From: Synechococcus sp. CS-1328
GTDB taxonomy: Bacteria; Cyanobacteriota; Cyanobacteriia; PCC-6307; Cyanobiaceae
Direction: 5' to 3'
DNA: 54,765 nt
NCBI RefSeq assembly: GCF_025128095.1
Contig: NZ_JAHLYT010000047.1
Location: 1-54,765, forward strand
A program made the translations under genes and the position numbers. The notes below the pieces were generated by a model. It saw only the letters and a list, made by a program, of their open reading frames with translations. It was not told where the DNA came from and did not search any database. This document shows, piece by piece, positions 31,075 through 39,227 of this stretch (positions within the stretch are counted from its first letter, which is position 1; every line of letters starts with the position of its first letter).

Positions 31075-32094
31075 TCAGAAGCGGATGCGGGGATCCAGCA
31101 GGGCCACCAGCAGATCCACCAGGACCGTGACCATCACCACCAGCGCCGCCACCACCACCACGATCCCCTGCACCACGGGATAGTCCCGCTGGCTGATCGC
31201 CTCCTGAAGCCGGAAGGCGATGCCGGGCCAGGAGAAGGTGACCTCGATCAGCAGGGCCCCGCCGATCAGGGAGGCCACCGTGATGCCGGTGATGGTGAGC
31301 ACGGGCAGCAGGGCATTGGGTAGGGCATGGCGCAGCACCACCCGCGCCTCCCCCAGGCCGCGGCTGCGGGCCGCCTCCACGTAGTCGGAGGCGAGGGCGC
31401 GGCGCAGGTTGAGGCGCAGGGCGTTGTCGAAGATGCCGCTGAGCAGCAGGCCGAGGGTGGCGGCGGGCAACGTCAGATGCCGCACCGTGCCCTGCAGCTG
31501 GCTCCAGTTGCCCGCCCTGAGGCTGTCGAGCAGGTAAAAGCCTGTGCCTGTGGGGGGAAGCAGGGACGGAGGGAAACGGCCGCCCACCGGCAACCAGCCC
31601 AGCCAGACGGCAAACACCAGTTGCACCAGCATCGCCGCCCAGAACGGCGGCAGGGCGTAGGTGCCGATGCCATAGAGGCGTCCGGCCAGGTCGAGTTTTC
31701 CCTCCGGCCGGGCGATGCCGCTGAAGCCCACGGCCAGACCCACCACCGCCGCCAGCAGCAGGGCCGTGACCCCCAGCTCAAGACTGGCCGGCAGGCTCTG
31801 ACGAATGATCCCCGCCACCGGCTCCTGGCTCGCCTGGGACAGGCCCAGGTCCCCGTGCAGAAGATTGCTGATGAAGTGGCCGTATTGCACGGTCAGTGGT
31901 TGATCGAGCCCCAGCTGCTGGCGCAGGGCCGCCCGCACGGCGGCGGGGGCTTTGGGGCCCAGCAGGGCATCGATCGGATCGCCCGGCGCCACCCGCAGCA
32001 ACAGAAACACCAGACTGGCGATCAGCCAGAGCATCAGGGGCGCCAGGGCCAGGCGGGCCCCCAGGTAGCGCAGCAGCTCGTTGCGGCGACTCAT
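31075..32094 (-). CDS. ABC transporter permease, peptide/nickel type (DppB-like)
   Basis: A 339-residue inner-membrane permease of the DppB/OppB family with six hydrophobic spans. The N-terminus shows the family's LLRVAPGDPIDALLGPKAP. The EAA loop is DYVEAARSRGLGEARVVLRHALPNAL, and the protein ends LLDPRIRF. Its ATG overlaps the stop of the upstream binding-protein gene (ATGA), so the two form a transport operon. The second permease and the ATPases are not here, as is usual for such systems in picocyanobacteria, where components are scattered. Convergent with the hydrolase. Confidence 0.92.
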   Translation of the reverse strand: MSRRNELLRYLGARLALAPLMLWLIASLVFLLLRVAPGDPIDALLGPKAPAAVRAALRQQLGLDQPLTVQYGHFISNLLHGDLGLSQASQEPVAGIIRQSLPASLELGVTALLLAAVVGLAVGFSGIARPEGKLDLAGRLYGIGTYALPPFWAAMLVQLVFAVWLGWLPVGGRFPPSLLPPTGTGFYLLDSLRAGNWSQLQGTVRHLTLPAATLGLLLSGIFDNALRLNLRRALASDYVEAARSRGLGEARVVLRHALPNALLPVLTITGITVASLIGGALLIEVTFSWPGIAFRLQEAISQRDYPVVQGIVVVVAALVVMVTVLVDLLVALLDPRIRF

Positions 32095-33803
32095 CGGCCG
32101 GCCTCCCCTCCAGAACCGGGGGCCGTCGCGGGACCCAGCCGATGCAGCGCCTCAAGCCGCACCCGCCCGGATCCATCAAAGAGGGGTGGGCTCACCCGGA
32201 CACCGCTCCAGGCTCCCTCCTCCATCAGCCACACCGGCAGGTAGGGCACGGCGGCAGCGGTGCGCCGCTGGATGGCCCGCAGCAGGGCAATCCGCCCAGG
32301 GCCTTCCACCTGACTGCTGCGCACCAGTTGCAGATCCAGCCCAGGGGCGGTCCAGAAGGAGCCGCTCAAGGCACTGTTGCCCTTGGCGCAGCGGTTGCCC
32401 TGGGGCTCCTGGCAGCTCAGCAGGGGGGCAAGAAAATTCTCGGCGTCGGGATAGTCGCCGATCCAGTCGTAGAAGAACAGCACCAGGGCTCCATTGGCGA
32501 GCTGGTCGTAGGCGGTGGTGGATTCCATGCCGCTCACCTCCAGGGTCACGCAATCGCCCAGGTCACGGCGCAGCTGGGCCTGCCAGGTGAGGGCGAACAG
32601 TCGGTCACTGGGGATGTCGGAGCGGAAGGTGAGCGGCAGGCTGAAGCGCTTGCCGCCGCAGTATCCAGCCGCGCGATAGAGGCGACGTGCCTCGGCCGGG
32701 TCGTAGGCGGGCCAGGCATTGGGATCGGATCCCGGCAGGCTGGGGGGCACCAACTGGCGCAGGGGCGGCCGCAGCCCCAGGCTCACCCGGCGGCTGATCG
32801 TCTGGCGGTCGAGGCTGTGGGCGATGGCCTGGCGCAGGCTGGGGTTGTCCAGGGGCGGCTGGTCGGTGAGCAGCGAGAGGAAGCCGATCGAGAGGGCCGG
32901 GCCACGGGCCTCATGCAGCCGACCCGCCAGGGCATCGCGCCGCAGGGCCTGTTCGTGGTCGATCTCCAGACCACTGGAGAGCAGAACGTCGACTTCACCG
33001 CTGCGCAGCGCTCCGAACAGGGCGGTGGAGTTGCTCAGGGTGACCAGATCCATGCCGTCGTTGGCAGGTTTTGGCCCCCAGTAGCGCCGCCAGGGGGTGA
33101 GCCGCACCTGCTGGCCGCCGAAGAAGGTGAGCTGATAGGGCCCCGTACCCACGAAGCGCTCGTTCAGAGGCTTGTCCGGGTGGTTGCGATAGGCGGTGGG
33201 GGAGATCGGCGTCAGAAAGATGGCCGAAAGCAGCCGCGGCAGGGGGCTGAAGGGTTGATGGAGTTCCAGTTCAACCGCGTGGCTGCCGCTGGCCCGCACC
33301 TCCTTGACCCGATCGCTCAGCTGATAGCCGAGGGTGCCGATCGCCATGAAGCGCTTCAGCGAAAACACCAGTGCGGCCGCATCAAAGGGGGTGCCGTCGT
33401 GGAAGAGCACGCCCCGGCGCAGGGGGATGCGGGCCATCAGGCCATCGCTGCTGATCGTGGGCAGGGCCGTGGCCAGCCGGGGTTCGATGCGGCCGTCGGC
33501 GGTCATCGCGTAGAGGGGGTCCCCCAGGGCGCTGAGCAGCTGCATCGCCCCGATCCGGGAGGCTTTGACGGGATCAACGGAATCGATGCGGCTCTTGGTC
33601 GCCACCACCAGACGGGAGGGGGAGCGCTGCGGCTGGCAGGCGGCCAACAGGGGCAACAGCAGCGCCAGCGCCAGGAGCGGAAGCAGAGATCCTGGGCCTG
33701 AGCGGAGGCACTGGAGAGAGGCCAGGACTCTGGCAATGGCGGGGACCGGCGCCGACAGTGCAGGGGCGGAGACGGAATCAGACAGAGCTGGGGACAAGGT
33801 CAC
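32091..33803 (-). CDS. ABC transporter substrate-binding lipoprotein (SBP family 5)
   Basis: Peptide/nickel-type periplasmic binding protein. A hydrophobic run ending in the lipobox LLAAC, followed by SRLVVATKSRIDSVDP, marks it as a lipoprotein substrate of Lgt. Family 5 features: PLRRGVLFHDGTPFDAAALVFSLKR, ERFVGTGPYQLTFFGG, LRQAIAHSLDRQTI and the ending LPVWLMEEGAW. The start is unsure: GTG 33803 puts the lipobox Cys at residue 55, unusually far in, and the frame continues to a TTG at 33911 through a short repeat (QTVK twice). No ordinary codon begins just before the hydrophobic run. Ligand unknown. Confidence 0.9.
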   Translation of the reverse strand: MTLSPALSDSVSAPALSAPVPAIARVLASLQCLRSGPGSLLPLLALALLLPLLAACQPQRSPSRLVVATKSRIDSVDPVKASRIGAMQLLSALGDPLYAMTADGRIEPRLATALPTISSDGLMARIPLRRGVLFHDGTPFDAAALVFSLKRFMAIGTLGYQLSDRVKEVRASGSHAVELELHQPFSPLPRLLSAIFLTPISPTAYRNHPDKPLNERFVGTGPYQLTFFGGQQVRLTPWRRYWGPKPANDGMDLVTLSNSTALFGALRSGEVDVLLSSGLEIDHEQALRRDALAGRLHEARGPALSIGFLSLLTDQPPLDNPSLRQAIAHSLDRQTISRRVSLGLRPPLRQLVPPSLPGSDPNAWPAYDPAEARRLYRAAGYCGGKRFSLPLTFRSDIPSDRLFALTWQAQLRRDLGDCVTLEVSGMESTTAYDQLANGALVLFFYDWIGDYPDAENFLAPLLSCQEPQGNRCAKGNSALSGSFWTAPGLDLQLVRSSQVEGPGRIALLRAIQRRTAAAVPYLPVWLMEEGAWSGVRVSPPLFDGSGRVRLEALHRLGPATAPGSGGEAGR

Positions 33804-33875
33804 CGCTCGAGTGGGGCCATTCAAGGCCACCGACCCCAGCGGGGATGGGCAGGACTCTGTCGACGTCAACAATGG

Positions 33876-33905
33876 TTTGACGGTCTGAGACTTGACCGTC
33901 TGGAG
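33876..33905. repeat. 15-nt tandem repeat x2 upstream of the binding-protein gene
   Basis: TTTGACGGTCTGAGA followed directly by CTTGACCGTCTGGAG. If the TTG at 33911 is the start, the repeat encodes LQTVK/SQTVK. Confidence 0.7.
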
Positions 33906-33919
33906 CGGCAAGGCAGGTC

Positions 33920-34153
33920 TCAGGAACGGGACGCGAAAGGCTGGGGACGGTGGGGGGCTGGCGTGACGCAGCCGGGCTGCAGCTGCTGCAGCGGCAACTC
34001 AAAGACCGGGCAGCCATGGCGGGCCAGGGGCCAGCGACGCAGCCAGCAGCGGTTACCGGCCTGATCGACGCCGATCACCTGATACAGCTGCTGGTCATCG
34101 CCGCAGATGCGAATGCAATCGCCCTGATGCGGGGGGGTGGACGTGAAGGTCAT
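33920..34153 (-). CDS. Small hypothetical protein, 77 residues
   Basis: Begins MTFTSTPPHQGDCIRICG and continues QQLYQVIGVDQAGNRCWLRRWPL with FELPLQQLQPG. The spacing of charged and hydrophobic residues suggests a small beta-barrel-like fold (inference). Three of the Cys residues (DCIRICG, NRCW) could bind metal. Start ATG 34153. It lies just upstream of the binding-protein gene on the same strand. I do not recognise a named family. About 237 nt between it and hom hold no gene that I can see. Confidence 0.65.
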   Translation of the reverse strand: MTFTSTPPHQGDCIRICGDDQQLYQVIGVDQAGNRCWLRRWPLARHGCPVFELPLQQLQPGCVTPAPHRPQPFASRS

Positions 34154-34390
34154 GGTCGGGGGAGGAAAGAAACAACGCTCCCGGATGTCCGGCGGTCCCC
34201 CCACCCTTCCGATGGCGGCGGGGCTGGGTTGTGCGCTCGGCTACTGGGTAGCCGGTCGGTGAGGGGATGGCGACCTGGACTCGGGGGCTGAACGGCGTTG
34301 CCTGAGGCTGAATGGCGCCTCTCTTCTTCAGAATTGCTTCAGTGTTTGGCGGTCACTCTGCCGCATCGACGGGGTGCTTCGCCAGGAGGT

Positions 34391-35695
34391 TCAGAGGGTG
34401 CGCAGGCAGGCGGCCACCGCCTCCACTTCGGCCAGCGCTTCGATCGCATCGAGGGCGGTGCGGAAATGCTGCTCCAGCACCTCGTGGGTGATCGCCACGA
34501 TTTCAGCGGCGCCGTTCTGCCCCTCGAATTGCACGATCGACTGCAGCGAGACGCCCGCATCGCCGAAGCAGGTGCCGATCCTGCCGATCACACCGGCCTG
34601 ATCGCGGGTCTGGAGTCTCACATAGTTGCGATGCCGCGTCTGGGACCCGTCCACCAGGCGGCAGCGGCGCCAGCTGCCGGCCGCCAGCAGGGGGTCGAGC
34701 TGGCCCGGCGCACCACCCACCTGGCGAATGCCGGCGATGTTGAGGATGTCGGCCACCACGGCCGAGGCGGTGGGCCCGGCACCGGCTCCGGGGCCATAGA
34801 ACATCACCTGCCCCACCGGATCGCCTTCCACCAGAATGGCGTTGTTGACGCCATGCACACCTGCCAGAGGGTGCTGCCTGGGCAGCAGGGTGGGATGGAC
34901 CCGCACGTCCAACAGCTCGGTGCCATCGTCTGCGGTGCCGAGGTGCTGGGCGACGGCCAGCAGCTTGACCACGAAGCCCAGCTGGGCGGCGTAGGCCACG
35001 TCGCGGGAGTCGAGACGGTCGATACCCTCCGTGGGGATCGAGGCCCGGGGCACGCTGCCGCCGTAGGCGAGCCCAGTGAGGATGGCGATCTTGTCGGCCG
35101 CGTCGCCGCCCTGCACATCGGCGGCGGGATCGGCTTCGGCATAGCCCAGCCGCTGGGCATCGGCGAGCACGGCGTCATAGGCGGCGCCCTCCTCAGCCAT
35201 CCGCGACAGGATGTAATTGGTGGTGCCGTTGATGATGCCGCTCACCCGCTGCAGGCGGTTGCCGCCCAGCGACTGCTTCAGCGGCTCGATGATCGGGATG
35301 CCGCCTCCGACAGCCGCCTCGATCAGCACGTAGACGCCCCGAGCGGCGGCGGCGGCGGCGATCTCCTCGCCATAGCGGGCGATCACGGCCTTGTTGGCGG
35401 TCACCACAGACTTGCCGGCGGCGATGGCCCGCAGGATCAGGGAGCGGGCCGGCTCCAGCCCCCCCATCACCTCCACGACGATGTCCACAGACGGATCGTC
35501 CACCACCGCTTCAGGGTTTGTGGTGAGCACCTCCGGGGCCAGGTCCACGGGGCGGAGCCGGCTCAGATCCCTCACTGCCACACGCCGCAGGGCCAGCTGG
35601 CCCACCAGGGGATGGCGGCCTTCGGGGCTGCCGAGAATCGCGGCGACACCGGCTCCCACCGTCCCCAGACCGAGCAAGCCGATGCCGATGGTCAT
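34391..35695 (-). CDS. hom: Homoserine dehydrogenase
   Basis: Reduces aspartate semialdehyde to homoserine for threonine and methionine synthesis. The start MTIGIGLLGLGTVGAGVAAIL gives 434 residues. NAD(P)-binding GLGTVGAGV at residues 8-16, VVTANKAVIARYGEEIA, the catalytic-domain blocks AAVGGGIPIIEPLKQSLGGN and GIINGTTNYILSRM, and a C-terminal ACT domain (RLQTRDQAGVIGRIGTCFGDAGVSLQSI). The ACT domain implies feedback control, typically by threonine in this family. It follows sufE on the same strand. Confidence 0.97.
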   Translation of the reverse strand: MTIGIGLLGLGTVGAGVAAILGSPEGRHPLVGQLALRRVAVRDLSRLRPVDLAPEVLTTNPEAVVDDPSVDIVVEVMGGLEPARSLILRAIAAGKSVVTANKAVIARYGEEIAAAAAARGVYVLIEAAVGGGIPIIEPLKQSLGGNRLQRVSGIINGTTNYILSRMAEEGAAYDAVLADAQRLGYAEADPAADVQGGDAADKIAILTGLAYGGSVPRASIPTEGIDRLDSRDVAYAAQLGFVVKLLAVAQHLGTADDGTELLDVRVHPTLLPRQHPLAGVHGVNNAILVEGDPVGQVMFYGPGAGAGPTASAVVADILNIAGIRQVGGAPGQLDPLLAAGSWRRCRLVDGSQTRHRNYVRLQTRDQAGVIGRIGTCFGDAGVSLQSIVQFEGQNGAAEIVAITHEVLEQHFRTALDAIEALAEVEAVAACLRTL

Positions 35696-35742
35696 GTCGC
35701 TGACGCCCCTCAAACCACCGATCCTAGAAATCTGCTCAGAAT

Positions 35743-36162
35743 TCAACTGTTGCCCAGCCGCACGGCCTGGGACTGCATCATCCGCAGGATGTTGAGAAAA
35801 CCGTTGGCCCTTGACGGGGTCAGGCTTGCCTGCAGGCCGGTGGCAGCGATGAAGGCGGGATCCACCGCAGCGGCCTCAGCCGGCGTCAGCCCTTCAAGCC
35901 CCTCGATCAACAGGGCCAGCAGGCCCTTGGTGATCTGGGCGTCGGAATCGCCCTGCCAGTGCAGCGTTCCATCGACCAGCTCCCCCACCACGAACACCTG
36001 GGAGACACAGCCCTTCACCTTGTAGGCGTCCTGGCGGAACTGATCGGGCAACGGCGCCAGCTTCTTGGCCAGCCAGAGCACATATTCGTAACGGCGTCTG
36101 GGCTCAGTGGTGCTGCCGAGTTTCTCGACGATGCGGTCGAGGGAGGGACTTCCGCTGGCCAT
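35743..36162 (-). CDS. sufE: Sulfur acceptor protein SufE
   Basis: Accepts persulfide sulfur from SufS and stimulates Fe-S cluster assembly. The start MASGSPSLDRIVEKL gives 139 residues. The active Cys is Cys52 in YKVKGCVSQVFV, followed by the SufE-typical TLHWQGDSDAQITKGLLALLIEGL. Only four bases separate it from the upstream membrane-protein stop, so co-transcription is expected. It lies 47 nt before hom. Confidence 0.95.
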   Translation of the reverse strand: MASGSPSLDRIVEKLGSTTEPRRRYEYVLWLAKKLAPLPDQFRQDAYKVKGCVSQVFVVGELVDGTLHWQGDSDAQITKGLLALLIEGLEGLTPAEAAAVDPAFIAATGLQASLTPSRANGFLNILRMMQSQAVRLGNS

Positions 36163-36166
36163 CGGC

Positions 36167-36685
36167 TCAGCCCCGGCGGCGGCTGCCCAGCCGAGCAAGA
36201 CGCACCAGGCTCCCGACCGAGAGGAGGCCGCCAAGCGAGGCGAGGCCGATGGTGATCAGCGGCACGCCCGGTGAACGAAGCTCCTGCTGCCAGGCAGCGT
36301 CGAGCCCAATGGGGCTGGTGCCCTGGCGAACCTGGTTGTCGCTCTTGGCGGGCAGTTCGATGTAGTCGCGATGGCCGGATCCGCCATCCACCTGCACTTC
36401 CCAGTCCTCGGCATTGGCCATCGACGCGGGCAGCTGGAAACGCAGCTGGCCCTGGGTGTCGGTACGGCCCACCAGGATCGGATCACCGCCACCGGGTGGC
36501 ATCAGCCGCACCAAGGCTTCAGCGACGGGGGCTCCACTGGAAAAGTGGCTCTGCAGCATCACATTGTCGTTGAGGCTGCTGAGGCGCTCCAGACTGCTCT
36601 CCAGGGCGTGAGCCCTGGCGGCACAGGGGCTGAGCAGGATTCCAGCCACTGCTGGAACGAGGACCGTGACGGCACGCAGACGCAT
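36167..36685 (-). CDS. Periplasmic membrane-anchored protein, function unknown
   Basis: 172 residues. The signal sequence MRLRAVTVLVPAVAGILL ends at AARA, leaving a mature N-terminus HALESSLERL. A beta-rich region (VLVGRTDTQGQLRFQLP, DWEVQVDGGSGHRDYIEL) resembles small carboxypeptidase-regulatory/DUF4198-like domains, including those that accompany nickel and cobalt transporters. A C-terminal span (PLITIGLASLGGLLSVGSLV) is followed by positive RLGSRRRG. A metal-uptake link is only a guess from this layout and the exposed N-terminal His. Cotranscribed with sufE and hom. Confidence 0.75.
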   Translation of the reverse strand: MRLRAVTVLVPAVAGILLSPCAARAHALESSLERLSSLNDNVMLQSHFSSGAPVAEALVRLMPPGGGDPILVGRTDTQGQLRFQLPASMANAEDWEVQVDGGSGHRDYIELPAKSDNQVRQGTSPIGLDAAWQQELRSPGVPLITIGLASLGGLLSVGSLVRLARLGSRRRG

Positions 36686-36693
36686 GGGAGAAC

Positions 36694-36876
36694 TCAGGAC
36701 GCTTTCCAGCGACTATCGCTGCTTTTCCCGGCCTGCACCATCCGCACCATCGAACTCACCATCAGCGAGAGGGCATCGCTGGATGACCCACCGGCCTGTC
36801 CGCGGGCCTGCAGCTCTGAGGCGAGCACGCGCTCAGGGGCGGAATCGGTCAGGGCGGAGAGGGCGGGAGAACGCAT
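36694..36876 (-). CDS. Possible small protein upstream of the periplasmic protein
   Basis: A 60-residue frame that ends 8 nt before the start of the next gene on the same strand. The C-terminal part (ALSLMVSSMVRMVQAGK) is amphipathic and protein-like; the rest is low in information. No family recognised. It could equally be a leader region. Confidence 0.3.
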   Translation of the reverse strand: MRSPALSALTDSAPERVLASELQARGQAGGSSSDALSLMVSSMVRMVQAGKSSDSRWKAS

Positions 36877-37002
36877 CGGAACCGGCTCGACCAGAACTTC
36901 GAGGCTCTGATCCTGCCAAATTCAAGGCGTCCTCAGTGGCTCGGAGCCCAGGAGTTACAAGGTTGCAATGATTCAGACGGCTGAGGGTTGAGCTCTGGCG
37001 GG

Positions 37003-37602
37003 TCAGGATTTCGGCAACAGCACCAGCTCGGACTCGCTCAACCAGCCGTGGAAGGGCACGTCCCAGGGATCGGCCGGCAGCGCCTCCACCACGCAGCCCT
37101 GGGGCAGCACCACCAGCGCCCGCAGATCCCGCCAGGCTGGCTGGGCCCGCAGGCGGTCGTACCAACCACCGCCGTAGCCGAGGCGAAGGCCGCGGCGATC
37201 CACCGCCAGGGCCGGCACCAGCAGCAGCGCCAGCTCCGCCGGCTCCAGCGCTGCCTGCGGATCAGCGGGCGCCGGGATGCCGCAGCCGTCAGGCCGCAGC
37301 GGCTCCGAGGGTTGCCAGGCCCGGTAGTGCAGGCCGTGGTGTTCGGAGGCCGCCGCCGCCGGGGCCCAGGGCAGGGCGAGGCGACCGGGCCAGAGATCGG
37401 CCAGTCCCCGCAGATCCGCTTCGCCAGCCAGGGGCCAGTAGAGGCCCACGCTCCGTTGCGGCGGCACCAGGGCCGGCAGCTGGCGCCGGGCCATGGCCTC
37501 AAGGCCTGCTGCGGCAGCCGGCAGCAGGGCGCGCCGCCGGGTTCGCCAGTGGTTGCGCAGCAGCGTCTTGGCGCTGGGGCCGGCATCCAGCGAGTCCGCC
37601 AT
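37003..37602 (-). CDS. 5-formyltetrahydrofolate cyclo-ligase
   Basis: Converts 5-formyl-THF to methenyl-THF with ATP. 199 residues. The phosphate-binding and active-site motif near the C-terminus, DRRGLRLGYGGGWYDRLRA, is diagnostic, and VGLYWPLAGEADLRGL is typical of the N-terminal half. The N-terminal LLRNHWRTRRRAL carries the usual basic start. It lies one base after ruvC, completing chlI-ruvC-cyclo-ligase. Gene names fthC or ygfA are used for orthologues. Confidence 0.93.
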   Translation of the reverse strand: MADSLDAGPSAKTLLRNHWRTRRRALLPAAAAGLEAMARRQLPALVPPQRSVGLYWPLAGEADLRGLADLWPGRLALPWAPAAAASEHHGLHYRAWQPSEPLRPDGCGIPAPADPQAALEPAELALLLVPALAVDRRGLRLGYGGGWYDRLRAQPAWRDLRALVVLPQGCVVEALPADPWDVPFHGWLSESELVLLPKS

Positions 37603-37603
37603 C

Positions 37604-38068
37604 TCAGCGCTGGAACCAGCCCGTCAGGGCAACAGCCAGGGCATCGGCGGCGTCATCCGGTCGCGGCGGGATCTCCAGCTGCAATTCCCGCATCACCGCC
37701 TCCAGCACCTCCTGCTTTTCGGCATGGCCCGAGCCCGCCAGGGCCAGCTTGATCTGCATGGGTGGGAATTCCACGACCGGCACCTTGAAGCGGGCCAGGG
37801 TCATCATCAGCACGCCGCGGGCCTGCACCACCGAGATCGTGGTGCTGGAGCGGTAGAAGAAGAACTTCTCCACCGCCGCCAGCTGGGGCCTCCAGGTGCG
37901 GATCAGCAGCCTGAGATCCCGGGCGATCTCCACCATCCGATCCCCCTCGCTGCGGCCCGGATCGGTGCGGATGATGCCGCAGTCGAGCATGCGCTGCAGG
38001 CCGCCACTGGTGTCGATCACGCCATAGCCCACCCGGGCCAGGCCGGGATCGATACCAAGAATGCGCAT
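37604..38068 (-). CDS. ruvC: Holliday junction resolvase RuvC
   Basis: Dimeric endonuclease that cuts Holliday junctions made mobile by RuvAB. 154 residues. The catalytic acidic set is visible: Asp7 in [14 protein letters not shown], Glu in [17 protein letters not shown], and the C-terminal [11 protein letters not shown] pair. The loop [13 protein letters not shown] and [19 protein letters not shown] match the DNA-binding region. It starts 12 nt after chlI. Confidence 0.97.
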   Translation of the reverse strand: MRILGIDPGLARVGYGVIDTSGGLQRMLDCGIIRTDPGRSEGDRMVEIARDLRLLIRTWRPQLAAVEKFFFYRSSTTISVVQARGVLMMTLARFKVPVVEFPPMQIKLALAGSGHAEKQEVLEAVMRELQLEIPPRPDDAADALAVALTGWFQR

Positions 38069-38080
38069 GCCGGCAGGCCG

Positions 38081-39169
38081 TCAGCCGGCCAGCGCCAGCT
38101 CGAAGTCGCGCCGATCGGTGCTCACAGGCCGCTCAAACACCTTGCAGAACATCTTCACCACCCGATCGCCGGAATCGATCTGCTCCAGGGGGTCCTTGCG
38201 CAGGCGGTGCCGCAGGCAGCAGGCCACGACCCTGGCCACGTCGTCTTCGCTCACCTCGGTGCGCCCCTCGAAGGCCGCCAAAGCCCGGGCCGCACGGTTG
38301 GTGACGATGTCGCCGCGCAGGCCGTCGACGTCGAGCTCGCCGCACACGGCCGAGATCCGGATGCGCAGGTCATCGTCGATCACCACCGATCCGAGGCGCT
38401 GTTGGGCCTCCACCACCCGCTCCTGCAACGCCACCTGGGTGGTCTGCACGGCGGTGTTGAAGCCATCGGGATCGTCATCAAACGCTGTGCGCTGATCCAC
38501 CACCTGCACCCGCAGCTCGGGATCACGCACGGTGCGCACCTCCACGCTCATGCCGAAGCGATCCAGCAGCTGGGGCCGCAGTTCGCCCTCCTCGGGGTTG
38601 CCCGAGCCGATCAGCACGAAGCGGGCCGGGTGGCGCACGCTCACCCCTTCCCGCTCGACCGTGTTCCAGCCCGACGCGGCCGAATCGAGCAGCACGTCGA
38701 CCAGGTGGTCGTCGAGCAGGTTCACCTCATCCACATAGAGCAGGCCGCGGTTGGCCTTGGCCAGCAGCCCCGGCTCGAAGGCGCGGACGCCCTCGCTGAG
38801 GGCCTTCTCGATGTCGATCGTGCCGCAGAGCCGGTCTTCGGTGGCGCCCAGGGGCAGGTCCACCATGGGCACCTGGCGGGCTTCGGTGGGGAGGGTCTCA
38901 CCCTGCTCGGCTCGCTGACGCACCTCGGCGCTCTGCAGGTCGGGGTCGGTGGGAGAGCTGTTGTAGGGGTCGCCCGCCACCACGTCGATCTCGGGCAGCA
39001 GATCGGCCAGGGCCCGGATCGTGGTGCTCTTACCCGTGCCCCGGTCGCCCATGATCATCACCCCGCCGATGCGCGGGTCGATCACGTTGAGCAACAGGGC
39101 CAACTTCATCTCCTCCTGCCCCACGATGGCGGTGAAGGGGAAGACCCGGCGCTTCCGGACTTGACTCAC
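38081..39169 (-). CDS. chlI: Magnesium chelatase subunit ChlI
   Basis: The AAA+ subunit that drives Mg insertion into protoporphyrin IX, committing it to chlorophyll. The GTG at 39169 gives VSQVRKRRVFPFTAIVGQ and 362 residues, the normal size; the longer frame starts within DNA serving the next gene. Walker A GDRGTGKST (41-49), Walker B LLYVDEVNLLDD, and arginine-finger region RFGMSVEVRTVRDPELR. It heads the chlI-ruvC-cyclo-ligase operon. Confidence 0.97.
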   Translation of the reverse strand: MSQVRKRRVFPFTAIVGQEEMKLALLLNVIDPRIGGVMIMGDRGTGKSTTIRALADLLPEIDVVAGDPYNSSPTDPDLQSAEVRQRAEQGETLPTEARQVPMVDLPLGATEDRLCGTIDIEKALSEGVRAFEPGLLAKANRGLLYVDEVNLLDDHLVDVLLDSAASGWNTVEREGVSVRHPARFVLIGSGNPEEGELRPQLLDRFGMSVEVRTVRDPELRVQVVDQRTAFDDDPDGFNTAVQTTQVALQERVVEAQQRLGSVVIDDDLRIRISAVCGELDVDGLRGDIVTNRAARALAAFEGRTEVSEDDVARVVACCLRHRLRKDPLEQIDSGDRVVKMFCKVFERPVSTDRRDFELALAG

Positions 39170-39227
39170 GAGATTGCCTGCACGGTGGAGGGACAGGGCC
39201 CGCAAGGGCCGATTGGAGCGGATTGTT

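Noticed and set aside
31896..33701. A 601-codon open frame antisense to the binding-protein gene
   Set aside because: Low-complexity, no motifs, and fully covered by a clear SBP family 5 protein on the minus strand.
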